A stretch of DNA of 38,630 bases from positions 1 through 38,630 of the forward strand of contig NW_026570577.1 of NCBI RefSeq assembly GCF_019649055.1. The letters are read 5' to 3'. This DNA comes from Paramacrobiotus metropolitanus (lineage: Eukaryota; Tardigrada; Eutardigrada; Parachela; Macrobiotidae). Numbering within the stretch: position 1 is the stretch's first letter; every line of letters starts with the position of its first letter. The translations under genes and the position numbers were made by a program. The notes under the pieces were generated by a model, which did no database searches, was not told the DNA's origin, and saw only the letters and a list, made by a program, of their open reading frames with translations. Below, piece after piece: positions 1 to 11,276 of this stretch.

Positions 1-356
1 CATCACTTTGGACTTGGACAGCGGTGGGCCATTCCATTTCTTGATGAGAGCAAGCCCCTGTAGCAAGGTTGTGCCTGTTTGGGCCAACGCCTTTAGGGCC
101 GCCTTAATGTATGCCCATCGCTTGTCAGATTGGAGATCCTTGGCTTTTTAGAAGGGTCTCCGCCAGGCCATTTCGGCCACTTTGGTGTTGGTGGCGAGAC
201 GTAATCAATCCGCGCATGGCCGGGCACGGGTCAGGTAAAGTCCATGGAATCTCGCCATCATCTGATTCTGGTGAGGTCGAGTCGCGCATCCTTTCCCGTT
301 CGGGCGATGCAGCGCTTCCACTTGGCTCAGCGTTGTCACGCTGGCTGGACTTCTGG

Positions 357-1158
357 CTAGCGCCTCTGCGCTGCCGTGTTCCTGGTTGGCACCTTCTGCG
401 CCACCCTGGTCTTCCATGTCCTGTCACCGCTAGGTGGCTGGTTACCGGGTGGTATTTCCATGTCATGGCCGAGGTCCATGGTAAGTTTCAGGGCTTTGGT
501 CATCATCGTCTGAGTCGGACTTTGGGACTCCATGGTTTGGTCCTGGTCCGGCTCTTCTTGTTCCTCCTCCTCTGAGTCCTCCGGTTGTGAGTCCTCAGAG
601 TCCGAATCGCTTGGCTGCGGTGAGGATCTTTTTTCCCTCTTTTCTTTGTGGCCGTGGCCTTTCGGCTCTGTGGATGTGGACCGATAAGGCTGAAGGAGGT
701 CTGACCGGCCAGCTGCGTTAGGCAGTGACACTGTGTCCCTGGGCACAGGCCGAATTCCGGCTGCGCGCATCTCATCCTCCGCTTCTTGGCGTGCAGCCAG
801 CTCTCGTCTTGTAACGGACGGTCGAGGAGGCTTTTCACCGGCAGTCTTTGGGCCTGGCAGTTTGGCCACTTGGGAGATCAAGTATGCCTCCTTGGCTCTG
901 CTGGTCAACTTGTCCTTCGGCGGTCCACGCTTTCTGTCTCGATCCCATTTTGTGCCCACACGTGTGTGACACATACAGAGACCGTTGGGTCTTCTGCGGA
1001 TGAACCCGGGAATAGTGAAGCGGATCGGTCTGCCCGGTAGGCGTTGGTCGTTTCAAAGTTCCATCCTTGACCAACGCTAACAAGGATGATCTTTTCCATT
1101 TCTCCTGGTCCGCCTCTCCTTTGTAGTAGAGCGTTAATGGTCCTGATATGTCGACCAA
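357..1158 (-). pseudogene. R2 basic and acidic Ser/Glu-rich segment
   Basis: Two overlapping frames (1158-835 and 974-357) appear to be one protein with a frame break near 960-975. The second, 205 codons, runs from a Lys/Arg-rich start (RDRKRGPPKDKLTSRAKEA) into a Ser-Asp-Glu block (SDSDSEDSQPEDSEEEEQEE) at about 660-540. No domain is recognised. The charge layout resembles the acidic Ser-rich stretch that lies between protease and reverse transcriptase in R1 (about 11,600-11,430), which may be a shared feature of the two elements. The window ends before anything diagnostic. Confidence 0.3.
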
Positions 1159-1493
1159 GTTGGAGCCTCTTGGGTTGTGCAGGTAAGCGATGGTCCTGCA
1201 TATCTGGTGAAAGGCGTAATCCCGGCTACGGAAAGCCCTGCTGGCCGATGAGGCACGTGAAGCTCCATCATGCTGGTCCAGTCACGGTGCGTGCGGACCA
1301 GAAGTCCCATGTCCAGGATGAGAGTTACTACACGCCGCATGAAGGGTGCCGTTAGTACACGGTCCGCTGGCGGTAGCCCTCTGAATTCTTCTCCATGTGC
1401 CATTCTGGCTCGGAGAACTCGGACGAGACATTGGTACATGTCTCTTCCTGTTGTACGTCTCATGATCCTGGCCGCTGCCACCCATTGGCGCAC
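1134..1493 (-). pseudogene. R2 helical globular segment, possibly capsid-like
   Basis: This 119-codon minus-strand frame differs from its neighbours. It lacks low-complexity sequence, has a globular composition and contains several predicted amphipathic helices (for example MYQCLVRVLRARMAHGEEF and FMRRVVTLILDMGLLV). It continues in another frame at 1158-835. The helical character and its place after disordered segments would suit a retrotransposon capsid, but I see no major-homology-region motif, so this is a guess from style only. Confidence 0.3.
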
Positions 1494-1547
1494 ATATGGA
1501 CCCGTTGGGATCTCAATGTGCGTGGCCTCTGGTCCAGGGTCGGGAGC

Positions 1548-2957
1548 TCAGCTTCGTCGTCCGCCGGCGCGGGAGCATTGTTTCTCCGAAGGCGGTTCAC
1601 CGTCGGGAACTGGCTCAAATTCCTCTTCTTGCCATGGACGATATTGTGCCGACTCTTGTGGCTTGTCCATACTGTCCGATAGGACTTGGACATCTTCGTC
1701 GCCTGACAGCCGGTTTTCTAGCTGAGCGATCTTGGCCTCTTGACTTTTCTTGTCTTTGGCCGCTTGTTTCTTTGGCGGTTCCGTTCGGCCTCTGGTTAGA
1801 TGTTGGCCGTGAGATGGTCGCCTGACTTCCACCTCGGTTGAGGGAGTTTGGACGAGTGGCCGGTTTGGCCCTCGGTTGTGGAGAAGTTGGACGAGAGGCC
1901 GGTTTCCCTCTCTGGGTTTTTGGCTTTTTCTCGGCTGCTTGTCCGTTGGGAGTTAGCTGAGTGAATTACACCCAGGCCGAGTGCAAATTCTCCATTGTCC
2001 CTGTTGCAGGGAATGTAACTGGACGGCCAAAGGTATATCGTCGCTGGCTGGCATGTTCGTCAAGTTTATCGGAGCAGCGGCCGTTGGCCCTGTTCCGACT
2101 GACTTTGGCCTGCCGATTCTTGTGCCGACGAAGTGGCCTTCGGTTGCTCCTCCGGTTGGGCTGGTTCTGGCTGTGGTGCTGTGGCCACAGGTCCAGACGG
2201 AGAAGTGTCCATTGGCTCTGAAGCTGGTGGTTGTGCCTGCGTCTTTGGCGGTACCACAGTTGGTGGCGCATTTGACGACAGGGTTTCAGCCATTCTAAAG
2301 TCTTCTCCGGTGGGGAAGGCTTTCTGGTTGCGACGGCGCCGGTAATCATCTATCATCCGTAGGACCAAGGATCGGAGCATTTCGGTTATCATGTCGTATT
2401 CTTCCATACGATTCTGCTCCTTGGCCTCCTGTCTCTTTGTGAGCAGGAACGATATTGCCGGCGCTCATTATGGTCAGCATGGATCAGTAAGTGTCTCTGC
2501 TCGGAGGAGAGCACTCATGGGCATCAAGGCCGCGTCGGCTTCCATTTCTTGGGCCGAGACAGCCGTTATCCGCACCATCATTCTGGCCGATTGTGCGACC
2601 ACTGGTGCAGGAGTCCTAACCGTGACCGTTACTGGTTCAAGTGTTGAATCTGCAGACACCGTAGGTGCTGCGACTCTTTCCACAGTGATGGTCATAGTTG
2701 GCTCTGGAGGAGGTATTGTATCCATCCTCTCTTTGGTTGGGGACTTGCCTGGCCGGCTCGGTGTGAACCTGGCGGGCGCCGGTTCGATGGCCGGCATACT
2801 GGGCATTCGCGCCGGAGTTGATGTGGCGCGTCCAGGAGAAGTCCTTTGATGGAGATCGACTTCGGCGGCGATTCCTTCGTTGAAGGTGGCCGGACCTGGC
2901 TGGTCTCATATAACGCCCTTTGACGTTTTCGTCCAAGTCTTCCGATCTCCGACTCAC
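1548..2957 (-). pseudogene. R2 gag-like Pro/Gln-rich and charged fragments
   Basis: Minus-strand frames 2957-2637, 2806-2474, 2407-2066 and 1832-1548 are fragments of low-complexity coding sequence. The segment at 2407 starts with a helical, acidic/Arg stretch (EEYDMITEMLRSLVLRMIDD) followed by Pro/Gln/Ser-rich sequence. The segment at 1832 has a Lys/Glu-rich coiled-coil-like stretch (KIAQLENRLSGDEDV). No protease or zinc-binding motif was found. A spliced or broken polyprotein cannot be told apart here, but no consistent splice sites were seen, so a decayed element is more likely. Confidence 0.3.
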
Positions 2958-3283
2958 TGGAGGAGACGCCCCAGAAGGCCGCTGGCAGTTGAGACGTTCG
3001 TCACTTTCTGCTTCTTCGGTGGAAGTTCATCTTCCACTGGCTGGCCTGGTCGGGGGGTTCAACTGTCCATGCCCTTGGATTAATGTGAGGCCACGGATGT
3101 AGATGGCATGCTCGATGATTTCGCTAGGCAACTTGCGTTGGCGAAGGGCCTGCTTTTACTTCGCATGGCCATCAGTTTTCTGATTGTACGTCCTTGACCA
3201 TCTGTTGACAGCCGCGGTTGATGCGGTCAATCTCGGTCCGTTAGTGTAGGATCGCCGGCGCGTAGTCGCTGGCGCATATCTTC

Positions 3284-4277
3284 TCAGTCAGATTTGCGTA
3301 GATCAAGTTCTATGATCTCGCCAAGCCGGTTATGCGGGTCATCCCATGTTCCGTTTGAGTTAATCGGATACGATGCCTCGTTGGAGGTTCGTCCCGCAAT
3401 GGCTGTGTCGTTCCTGACGGAATCTTTGGTGCTTCCGGTGGGGAGAGCACGTGTCCCTTGCCAGGAAAGTCTTTGCGGCGACTTCTTCTTGGTCGGTAGA
3501 CCGCGAAGTACTAAAGTCGGTGGTTCCGCCTTCTTTGGTTTGGTATGGACCGGCCTGGCCTGGTAGGGCCAGGAACATCTGTGTCCGTTGGCGGGCCACC
3601 TCCGCTCTGGTAGAGGGGCCTTGTTGGGCGGTTCGACCAAGTTTTCTGCCTCGCCAAGGTGGGAGTGACCATGAAGGAGGCTCTTCCGCTGGGGAGTCCT
3701 CTTCTTCTTCTTAAATCTAGGCGACTGTGGGCCACTTGTTGTGGCGGAGCGGTTCTGGCCGTCCTCCTGTCGATTTCAGGTTGGCCGGACAACGAGGGTG
3801 CCACTTGATGGTCGCCTTCAATTGGCTTCGGTAGTAGGCTGTGATGACACCGTTGCATCAACAGCCATTGGCTTGTCGGTTCACCAGCCGGTTGGACTGG
3901 TGTTGGCTTGTTTGCCGACTTCTCTGGCGAGAGTTCCAGAGTTTTATCTGCAGTTACGTCCATTTCGACGTCCTGCTGTTGATTCTGTACTGCTGCCCGC
4001 CTGTAGCGGTTCAGCGGTGTCCATAAGTTGGTCAGATGTTGACCAGGCACCGTTAGGGCCTGGGCCAATTCAGCTGAGTTGTTGTCCAACTGATGTTGAG
4101 GCGGCCGGTACATATGTCAGGCCAAAGGTGCTGCACCGGTGATGGTCGCCATTCGTTTACTGGATCGAAGTCACTGGCGTGCGCCGTTGGCGGACGTGGG
4201 ACTTTCCAGTAATCTTCGATAAATTCTCGATCCATTTTGTGGTGGTCCATAACCGTTAACGATGGACCGGTAGGCAT
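3284..4277 (-). pseudogene. R2 gag-like Pro/Gln-rich fragments
   Basis: Three overlapping minus-strand frames (4277-4053, 4113-3511, 3640-3284) carry Pro/Gln/Thr-rich sequence. The middle one begins with a helical, Gln-rich stretch (LDNNSAELAQALTVPGQHL), then an acidic patch and a Lys/Pro segment. Switching between frames keeps the composition constant, as expected of one disordered polypeptide with frame breaks. No domain is recognised. Confidence 0.3.
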
Positions 4278-4558
4278 CGTATGGTTAGAAGTAAGACTTT
4301 ACAGAGCCACCCGTTGGGCCAAGCTCTGTTGCTGTTCCGTCAGCCTGACCGCTTCTGGGTCGAACGGGCTGAGTTCTGGATCCGGTTGGTTATGCGGCGT
4401 TCGACATCTCCAGCATCGCTGATAAGGTGCCGAATGCTCAGTGCTGGACAACCGTCATTTGCATGGGCCCAGTGTCAGCTTCGCGTAACCGTTGGTTCGC
4501 TGCTGCCTGTTCATCATCCCATTGCTGACGTAAAGTCCGAGGGGCCGGTCGATTGTCG

Positions 4559-5125
4559 TCATCGGCTGGTTAGTAGCGGAAGTCGTCCGCGTAGGCCGTT
4601 CTGCCTCGCGTAACGTTGCCCCTCATGATCAGTTCCAGGCGTTCCGCTATGGCTGGCGGCGCCATGAAGTTGGCCTCGGGTGGACTGTTGTTCTGGCGCG
4701 ACCAGGTGATCAGGCGGAGCTGTTAAGCCTGGTACTGGGATTGGGTCTGGCATGCGAACCACCAATGTCGCTGTCGGTTTCTGTGTCCGACGCGCTGGCT
4801 GGTCGACTAGTGCTGGTCCGGCTGCAAATCGTTCAGCCGAGATCCGCATAATTCTTGAGACTCGCATCCTCAATTCTTCTGCCGGTTGGCGTGTTGAGGA
4901 CCGTGTCGGTATGAGAAGTCCGGTTTGTCCGACGCGTTGGCTGCCCCGGTCGGGTTTGGGTAACACGCGCCTAAGTGCTTCATCAGGCCGCTGGTATTGC
5001 CGGTTACGGAAATCGCGCAATGATGGTGCGTCGTTGGCCGTATCCAACGGCTTATCCATAAACCGAAGCATGGCCCGTCTAATCCTGGTTATGTATTCCA
5101 GGACGCGTTGGAATTCCAGGTCCAA
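4559..5125 (-). pseudogene. R2 gag-like Arg-rich helical segment
   Basis: This is an open frame of 188 codons on the minus strand. The N-terminal 60 residues are helical and Arg-rich (YITRIRRAMLRFMDKPLD). The rest is basic and Pro-rich with no recognisable domain, and the final third is probably out of frame. It follows the coiled-coil-like segment in the same orientation and is followed by further fragments. No zinc knuckle is visible. I do not recognise a family; by position it would be a gag matrix or capsid region. Confidence 0.35.
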
Positions 5126-5239
5126 CGCGACTTTTCTCCGGTGGCAATATCCACTCCTTCAGGCTACTGATAACCTACGGATTTCTCGAGGCGTTCGCGG
5201 CGTGGAGTTCACGCCCAAGGGAGGTATGTCTGGGTAAGC

Positions 5240-5760
5240 CTCAGGTCATACGGAGAAGATGCTGGTTCTCGCGGTTCCAACCAGTGCCACATTGCCTCGT
5301 CGGTAGACGTAGGCTGGGCCACTGGTGGCGCGGAGATTCTCGTCGTAGCGGTAACTACGACTGTTGGGTTCAATGGTGGAGGTGGTGCTGATGGTGCTGG
5401 TGGCGGACGTGTTGGTGCTGCGGATCCTTCGTCCTCAGCTGTCTTTCCGTCCGATACTGTTCCAGCTGGTCTCTCAGCCTGCGAGATGCCGCCAACAGTG
5501 CCTGACCAGTTTGGTCATGCAAAGGAAATATCTCGTTTTGAGCTTGGCGGGTCGCTATTTCGCTAAGTTCATGAGCGAGACGCCGGAATTATCTTGATCG
5601 AGAATGATGCGCTGAGCCATCTCACGGTAGTGAGGGCTGCGGCTGTCCAATTCTCGAATCATGGCTCCAATTCTGATGGCGTTCTCTACTTCCTTCAGAT
5701 TGTCCTGAAGTTGGTAGAGTGGAGTCCGGCCGTCGGCCAGAGGTTCAGTGGGGATTCAAT
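5240..5760 (-). pseudogene. R2 gag-like helical (coiled-coil-like) segment
   Basis: Read on the minus strand, about 5730-5560 encodes a charged helical stretch (for example NLKEVENAIRIGAMIRELD). After a frame change near 5555 it continues as another helical stretch (for example QALLAASRRLRDQLEQY) to about 5420. Each part is short, so neither shows as a long open frame. The heptad-like spacing of hydrophobic residues suggests a coiled coil, like the coiled coil in the middle of the R1 gag at 16736-16080. It lies between the Tyr/Pro-rich segment and the Arg-rich helical segment at 5125, consistent with one broken polyprotein. Confidence 0.35.
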
Positions 5761-5990
5761 CCGCAATGGTGGGGTAGTTGGGTCCCATTGGACGTCCCCT
5801 CGTCTTTCCGGTTCTGCGACACAGATTCTGTCGGTGGGACAGTCTGGTCACGCCTTATTACACACTGGATTCAGTGGTGTTGTGCCGCCGGTGCCGGTTC
5901 GGTTAGGCTGTTGTGCCGCCAGTTCCGGTGGAACCCTTCGGCCGGTTATATATGGTGAGCCGTCCATTCACAAATACCCGTAATGGGTAA

Positions 5991-6799
5991 TCACTTGGCT
6001 CGTTGAGCTGTGATGTGCTTGGCTGGGTTTCGGCGGCGCTGGAGTTTGGTAGGCTTCCGGTCCCGCTCGTGGAGGCTCAATGATGAATCAGACGGCGCCT
6101 GGCCCGGGTCAGGTTGTGCCGCTGAAGGTGGGCTATACGGCGGTTGGCCGTATGTTCCATATCCGCCATAAGGCGGTGGATATCCATAGGTGTAGGCGGA
6201 TACATCCACGGTGGTGGGTATCGCCACTGATTCGATCCGGCTGCGGCTGGTTTGAAGGTCCAGGCGCAGGGTATGGTGGATATCCAGTAAGGGTTATGGT
6301 ATGGAGGCGGAGTGTACTGTGGCCGCGGTCCAGTATGGACCGGTGTAGTCGTGACCGTTGGCCCGACTGCCGCAGTGGTGAAAACTGGCTGACTTGCCGA
6401 AGGGTCGGTAGCCACCATACCGAATTGGCTGATGAGCCGGTACGGCCGTGAGGATAACGTCGGACCGTTTGGTCCGACGTTGAGCTTGGCTGGTTTCCGC
6501 TGACCAAGAGTCCAGTCACGTCAGAGAATGTCTCTGGCGGCCAAAGTTGTGGCGGTATGGCTCGAGGTGGCAGAGGCTGTGACCGCGGTAGGTGTGTCGG
6601 CCCGTGAACTGGGGCCGACTGACATAGTTGCCAGCTGCTCGGCGGTTAGGTTGGCCTAATATTAGGTACCTGTACACTCGGAGGCCGGTTAGACGACCGA
6701 GTGGAAGATCCGCCCGACCGGGATTCCGGTCGTGAGTATGGATGTGCGGTTACTGCGGTCGGAGTCATCAGAGCGATCAGTGCGTCGGCGTCCGTCCAT
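5991..6799 (-). pseudogene. R2 gag-like N-terminal segment, Pro/Tyr-rich, frame-broken
   Basis: The first plausible start after the primer site is the ATG whose first base is 6799 (MDGRRRTDRSDD...), and this frame stops after 36 codons at 6689-6691. Coding style continues in other frames: a Ser/Thr/Ala segment near 6630-6530, then Thr/Pro-rich 6418-6240, then a Tyr-Gly-Pro segment 6227-6110 (YGYPPPYGGYGTYGQPPY). The order and style resemble the Thr/Pro-rich part of the R1 gag, but I see no clear residue-level alignment. At least three frame changes are needed to read through. Likely the disordered N-terminal part of a retrotransposon gag; function not established. Confidence 0.4.
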
Positions 6800-6891
6800 C
6801 GTTGAATGGGGCGCTGTCACGAGACGAATCACGCGGTGTTAGACTCCTACCTACTGTGTTAGTTCAAGTACGGCTAGCTATTCTGCTACCA

Positions 6892-6901
6892 TGTCAGACC
6901 A
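6892..6901 (-). other. Primer-binding site of R2 (initiator tRNA-Met type)
   Basis: The plus strand reads TCTGCTACCA, matching the 3' end of eukaryotic initiator tRNA-Met including CCA. On the minus strand this is TGGTAGCAGA, directly preceded by CTGACA. That is the layout LTR...CA followed by primer site. The identical 16 bases recur at 18872-18887 at the head of R1. Confidence 0.6.
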
Positions 6902-7020
6902 ACTTAGGCTACTTTAGCTACTGGTCTTAGATTTGTTAGGTTAATTTTAGTTAATTCTAGCAGCTCACGAAGATGATCGTGGACTTTAGGTTAGTTAGAC
7001 TAATTCTAAGTCTGAATTAA
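6902..7020 (-). repeat. Junction between R1 and R2, probable LTR remnant
   Basis: This is an AT-richer stretch between the R2 primer site and the last coding-like sequence of R1. It contains short GTTAGTTA / TTAGTTAATT runs. By position it should contain the 5' LTR end of R2 and perhaps the 3' LTR end of R1. I could not find a matching copy elsewhere in the window, so its ends are not defined. Confidence 0.3.
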
Positions 7021-7738
7021 TTATGCGTCATTCTGTCCAGCCTGATGAGTTGCCTTGTCCAGTACATCCAGGACTGTACTGGACTTGTCCGATACGTCCG
7101 GTAGGACCGTATTGGACTTCTGCTTTTGCCCTTTGAGACTTTCTCTGATTTTTCCTGTCCTGTAGTTATGCGGGTGAGCAAGTCTTTTCCGCCTCATCTT
7201 CAGCAACTACGTCCTCTTCCAGGACTTGCTGGGCCGTAAGGGTTGCCTTAGGCTTCTTGGGCGTCTTTGGTTTCTTGGCTTTTCCTTGGGCGCCACACTT
7301 TGGCCCTCCGGTCGCCGGGCTTGTCCGTAGCGGATGTTCCTTTTCTGGTTCCGCCGGGGCCAAAGTCGGTCAATAGCGGCCAATGGCTGGTTTTGAGTTT
7401 TGAAGCGCCGGTGTCTCGAAATCCGGTTTGGCCTTTCGAGGTCGGCCTGGGCCACGCTTTACTGGTGGCTCTGGGTCTGATGTCTTGAGTCAGGTGGGCC
7501 ATAGCCAGGATTCGCAAAGTCTTTGTTGCTCCGCCACAAGTTTCTTGACGGGCCTTTCCGGCTTCTGCTTTTCAGCAGCGTCTCAAGTTTGCTCTGGGCA
7601 TGTGAGCTCTGCATCTTGTCCTGGCTCTGCCTTGTTATTGCACCTTCCGACTCTGTGGGTTCAGGTTCCGCGTCGCCGCTCTTCTTCTTGGATGAGCGTG
7701 TTATTCTGCGACTCGGGCCGTCCGGGTTAAGGTATTAA
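7021..7738 (-). pseudogene. R1 Lys/Pro-rich 3' tail
   Basis: Coding-like minus-strand sequence continues past integrase in several short frames (7517-7248, 7455-7207, 7363-7166, 7206-7021). It is rich in Lys and Pro (QGKAKKPKTPKKPKATL) and then acidic (EEDVVAEDEAE). There is no signal peptide, furin-like site or membrane segment, so it does not look like an envelope gene. It may be the basic C-terminal extension of integrase or a small 3' ORF. Confidence 0.35.
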
Positions 7739-7760
7739 GGCGATCGACATACAGTGTGTT

Positions 7761-8840
7761 CTACACCGGTGTCCCGCTCTCGGATCCAGTAAGTGTTCGG
7801 CTTAGGTATGCCGATGATGGTGTAGACGCCTTCGAACTTGTTTGATTAGTCGGGTCGCCCACCATGTTCTTTAGGGTGACCAAGTCCCGTTTCTTGAACT
7901 CGGCCTGCGACTTCTTTTTGTTGTAGATGGCCGCATCCCTTAGGAACCCTTCTTCGATCCGCGTTTTGGCAATTTCATGCGCCCGGTTCAGGCGCTGCTG
8001 CATCCTCTTGACGTAACGTTCGTTAGTCGTAAAGTTTCTGGGACGTTGGTCCCAGCGAGGACGTCTTGCGGTATCGTCATTTATCGTCCAAACAGCATGT
8101 GGTAGGGCGAGAATCCGGTAGTTGCGTGAACGGCGCGGTTCATGCCGGAGATCACGTAGGGTAGAGCCCGGTGCCAACGATGTTCGTCGCCGGCGCCGCC
8201 AAAGTTTCGAATTCCGTCCCAGATGGTCTGCATCTGGCGTTCGACTTGGCCTTGGCCCTCTGGATGATACGCGGATCCGAAGGTCTGCTCGATTCCAAAG
8301 ATTTTCGCTACTTTGGCGAAAGATTTTGCCGTGAAATGCGTGCCCCGGTCGGAGTGCATTGTGTGTGGCATGCCGTACTTTAGTACGACTTCTTCGACAA
8401 AGAACTTCTCAAATTCCTGGCCGAGTTTGTCTTGGTCGGCCGAGCTATGGTGAACTTCGTCATTTGATCGACCACCACAGCAATGTACCGGTATTTCTTT
8501 GTTTGTGTTACCGGTAGAGGTCCTTTGAAGTCGGCGAAGACGCGATACCATGGCGCAATAGCTTCAGTCGGCTGCAGCATACCGTAGGTAGCTCGCCGCG
8601 GTATTTGCCGAAAATGCACGTCTGACATCGGTCGATGTAGTCGTGTATGTCGCAGCTCATGCGGTCCCAGTAGTACCGGAGTTTGGCTGCTTCAATGGTC
8701 TTGCGGTATCCAAAATGGTTCCCTGTTTTTCCGTCATGGAGGGACTGGATAATGTTTTTCCGCATGAACAGAGGGACAACGAACCTCCTTTCGAGTTTCG
8801 CATTGATGTCGGTGAGTCGGTAGAGCACACCTTGTCCATC
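7761..8840 (-). pseudogene. int: R1 integrase, broken in four frames
   Basis: The N-terminal zinc-binding HHCC region is in the frame of 8828-8508: HDGKTGNHFGYRKTIEAAKL supplies the histidines and DRCQTC the cysteines. The core domain starts in the frame of 8628-8380 (VFADFKGPLP, first catalytic Asp). It continues in the frame of 8551-8081 with MHSDRGTHFTAKSF (second Asp) and HPEGQGQVERQM (Glu), completing the DDE triad. The C-terminal basic tail is in the frame of 8177-7761 (KKKSQAEFKKRDLVTLKNM), the usual GPF/GPY-type region position. Integrase inserts the cDNA into host DNA. Frame changes lie near 8600, 8430 and 8110. No chromodomain was recognised. Confidence 0.85.
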
Positions 8841-10774
8841 TGGTAATGTTCAGGTAGCTTGGACCTCTTGTCCAGTTCGCTTTGATGTTCCAACTCATAG
8901 ATTTTCTTGGCCAGAGTTGGATCACGGTGTTGCATCCGTCGCAGTTCTTGCGCGGTGCGGTCCGTGACTTTTTCTGGACACGGCGGGACTTCGGGCTCTG
9001 GCTCTCCCGGTGCGGGCCCCGGTACATTGATGACCCATATGTCCGCCGTGCTGAATTGATCCCAATCTGTAATTGCGTTGCAATCGGGAAGGAGAGGCTT
9101 ATCCCATTCGGTTGCGGGGTCCTCGTCCGTGACTTGCAGCCTGCGCACCTTTATGATGCGTGCTGGAATCTCGTCCTTATAATCCTCGAAGTTAGGGACT
9201 TGGTCCAACTCTTCATGTGGGCCTTTATCGTCGTCCCGTTCGAGTGGCCATCTGGACAATGCGTCGGCGTTGTCACAGAATGTGCCTGGCTTGTACTCGA
9301 TGGTAATGTCCCGTCCCTGTAAGGCGAGGGCCCATCGAGTAAGACGAGGATTGATGCCGGGCCGGTTAGACTCGCATCTGAGCAGATTGGTTAGGGCTCT
9401 GTGGTCCGTCCTTACGGTAAATGGTCCGTGGTCGATGTAGTGTTTGAATTTTTGGACGGCCCACACTACGGCTAAGCATTCCCATTCGGTTACGCCGTAG
9501 TTCTTCTCAGCTCCATGTAGGAGGCGGCTTGCGTAGGCAATTGGCCTCGAGTCCTGGCTGAGTATGGCTCCGATGCCAGCGCCACTTGCATCACATTCGA
9601 TGGTGGTCTGCTTAGTTGCATCGAATTTGGCCAATATTGGGGCTTCCGTTAGGGCCTTTTTGATTTCATTGAACTCGGCGGTATGGGCGTCGGTCCAGTC
9701 GTTCTTCACTGAACTTTCCTTCCGCAGGAGTTCATACATCTTGGAAGTCTTCTGGGCGTAGCCCTGAATGAACTTCCGGTAGTAGTTAGCGAGTCCAAGA
9801 AACGAGCGAAGTTGACGCTCGGTCTTGGGCGGTAGTTTCTCGGCGATGGCCGCTACCTTCTCGGGATCGGTATGGACGCCGTCCTTGCTGAGGATGTGTC
9901 CAAGAAATTGGAGTTTTTCCATTCCAAATTCGCATTTCGACGGTTTTATTGTGAATCCGGCGTCTCTGAGGCAGATGAGCGTGTTTCTGAACGCTTTTCT
10001 GAATTCCTCAAATGTCTTGCCGAAGAATATCACGTCGTCGATGTATGCGAAGACGCCGCCTTGTTTGCGTGCTGGCGCCATAATCTTGTCCATTGTCATT
10101 TGGAATGTGGCTGGCCCGTTGCAGACGCCAAACGGCATTCGTTTGAATCGGAACATCCCTTCTGGAGTCACGAAGGTAGTGTAGTCCATTGACGCTGGAT
10201 CCATGGGGATTTGCCAGAATCCGGACTGACAATCTACCTTGCCGTAGTAGGCGTTGCCTGCGCATTGATCCAGAAGTTCGTCTGGATTGGGCAGTGGGTA
10301 ATTATTCTTCTTGGTCACCGAGTTCAGCTTTATGTAATTTATGCAGAACTGCGCCTGTATGGTCCCGTCGCCGTTTTTCTTCGAAGCGAGGACCACTGGA
10401 AAACTCCACGCTGCCATGGACGGTTCAATCACGCCTTGGTCCAACATTTCTTGGACGTGCTTATTAATGAACTCTCGTCCCTTCCAACTCGTTCGTTGGG
10501 TTCATTTTAATTGGTGCAGCGTCGCCAACTTCTATGACGTGGGTCACCTTTAACGTCGCCGTAAGGCTTTTGGACGTCGGGAATATGGCCCGAGTTCCCA
10601 TAAGTCCTGACGGAGTAGAGCGGTCTGCTCTTCGGTCAGGTGATCGCCGAAGTGTGCATTAGCGATGAGCGCGGATTTCGCGTTCCACCTCAGGATCTTC
10701 CTCTCCGGTTTGGAGGAATTGATCTTGGCATAATCTTCATCCGAGATTTCCTCGTATGGCTCCACTTGGCCCAT
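8657..10774 (-). pseudogene. pol: R1 reverse transcriptase and RNase H
   Basis: The lead-in (10774-10550, ending ...LTEEQTALLRQDLW) is typical of sequence just before the polymerase. A frame break lies near 10560-10450. From 10447 a 596-codon frame covers most of the domain: MLDQGVIEPS (fingers), YGKVDCQSGFWQI (first catalytic Asp, residue 72), FKRMPFGVCNGPATFQ, and YIDDVIFF at 135-142 with the paired catalytic Asp. RNase H follows: ECDASGAGIGAIL (Asp 286), TEWECLAVVWA (Glu), RTDHRALTNLL (Asp 348) and DNADALSR. All expected catalytic residues are present, so decay here is by frame breaks rather than active-site loss. The frame is left near 8830, where integrase sequence continues in another frame. 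Confidence 0.9.
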
Positions 10775-11276
10775 GTTTACTCCTTTCCGGAGTATATGGG
10801 GCTCTTGGAGTAGTTTGACACCAATATGGTGAAACTGTTGCCATTATGCTGGACTGGTCCGTCGAGCATGGCCAGACTCCGTTTGGTGTCTTGGCTTCCG
10901 AGGTACATAAGTTTCTGTCTCGGATCGACAGGATAATCAATGCTGACTTGGACCGGGGTAATGGACTCCGGTGGAGTTCCACTTTACAGTTGCCCGGACC
11001 ATAGCATGGTCGTTAATGGTGCGGTACCGATTTGGATTGTTCCCGCCGCTTTTGGCCATGGTAAGGCGTCGGCGTTGGGAATTGACCAATCCACGCCGTC
11101 CTCCTTGATGTCTGGCTCATATATGTCACTGTAGTACATATGGCCAACTTTTGCACCTTGCGGAGGATTTGTCGCGTCGGGACTTATTTTGGACCTGAAT
11201 CCACGCGTGTTCGCTGTTTCGAGTTTGGACCTCTGCTTCGATCGGTATGACCAAGCGGTGTGGTCGTCTCAGCGAT

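Larger units (their letters stand above)
1..6901 (-). mobile_element. R2: partial LTR retrotransposon body (gag-like part only)
   Basis: The minus strand carries a long run of coding-like but broken sequence that starts next to a primer-binding site at 6892-6901 and continues past the left edge. Composition is GC-rich with Pro/Gln/Tyr-rich and helical segments, as in the gag half of the neighbouring element R1. No protease DTG motif, reverse transcriptase YIDD motif or integrase motif is visible, so either pol lies to the left of base 1 or this copy lacks it. In R1 the reverse transcriptase starts about 7 kb from the gag start, so its absence here is what one would expect from the window edge. 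Assignment to an LTR element is inference from the primer site, orientation and style of protein; the gag itself has no family motif I recognise. Confidence 0.5.

Noticed and set aside
1-6901. R2 as a copy of R1
   Set aside because: Segment order is similar in style, but I found no convincing residue-level match between the gags, and no protease motif at the matching place.
7021-7738. Envelope gene after integrase
   Set aside because: No signal peptide, membrane helix or furin-like site; only Lys/Pro-rich and acidic stretches.
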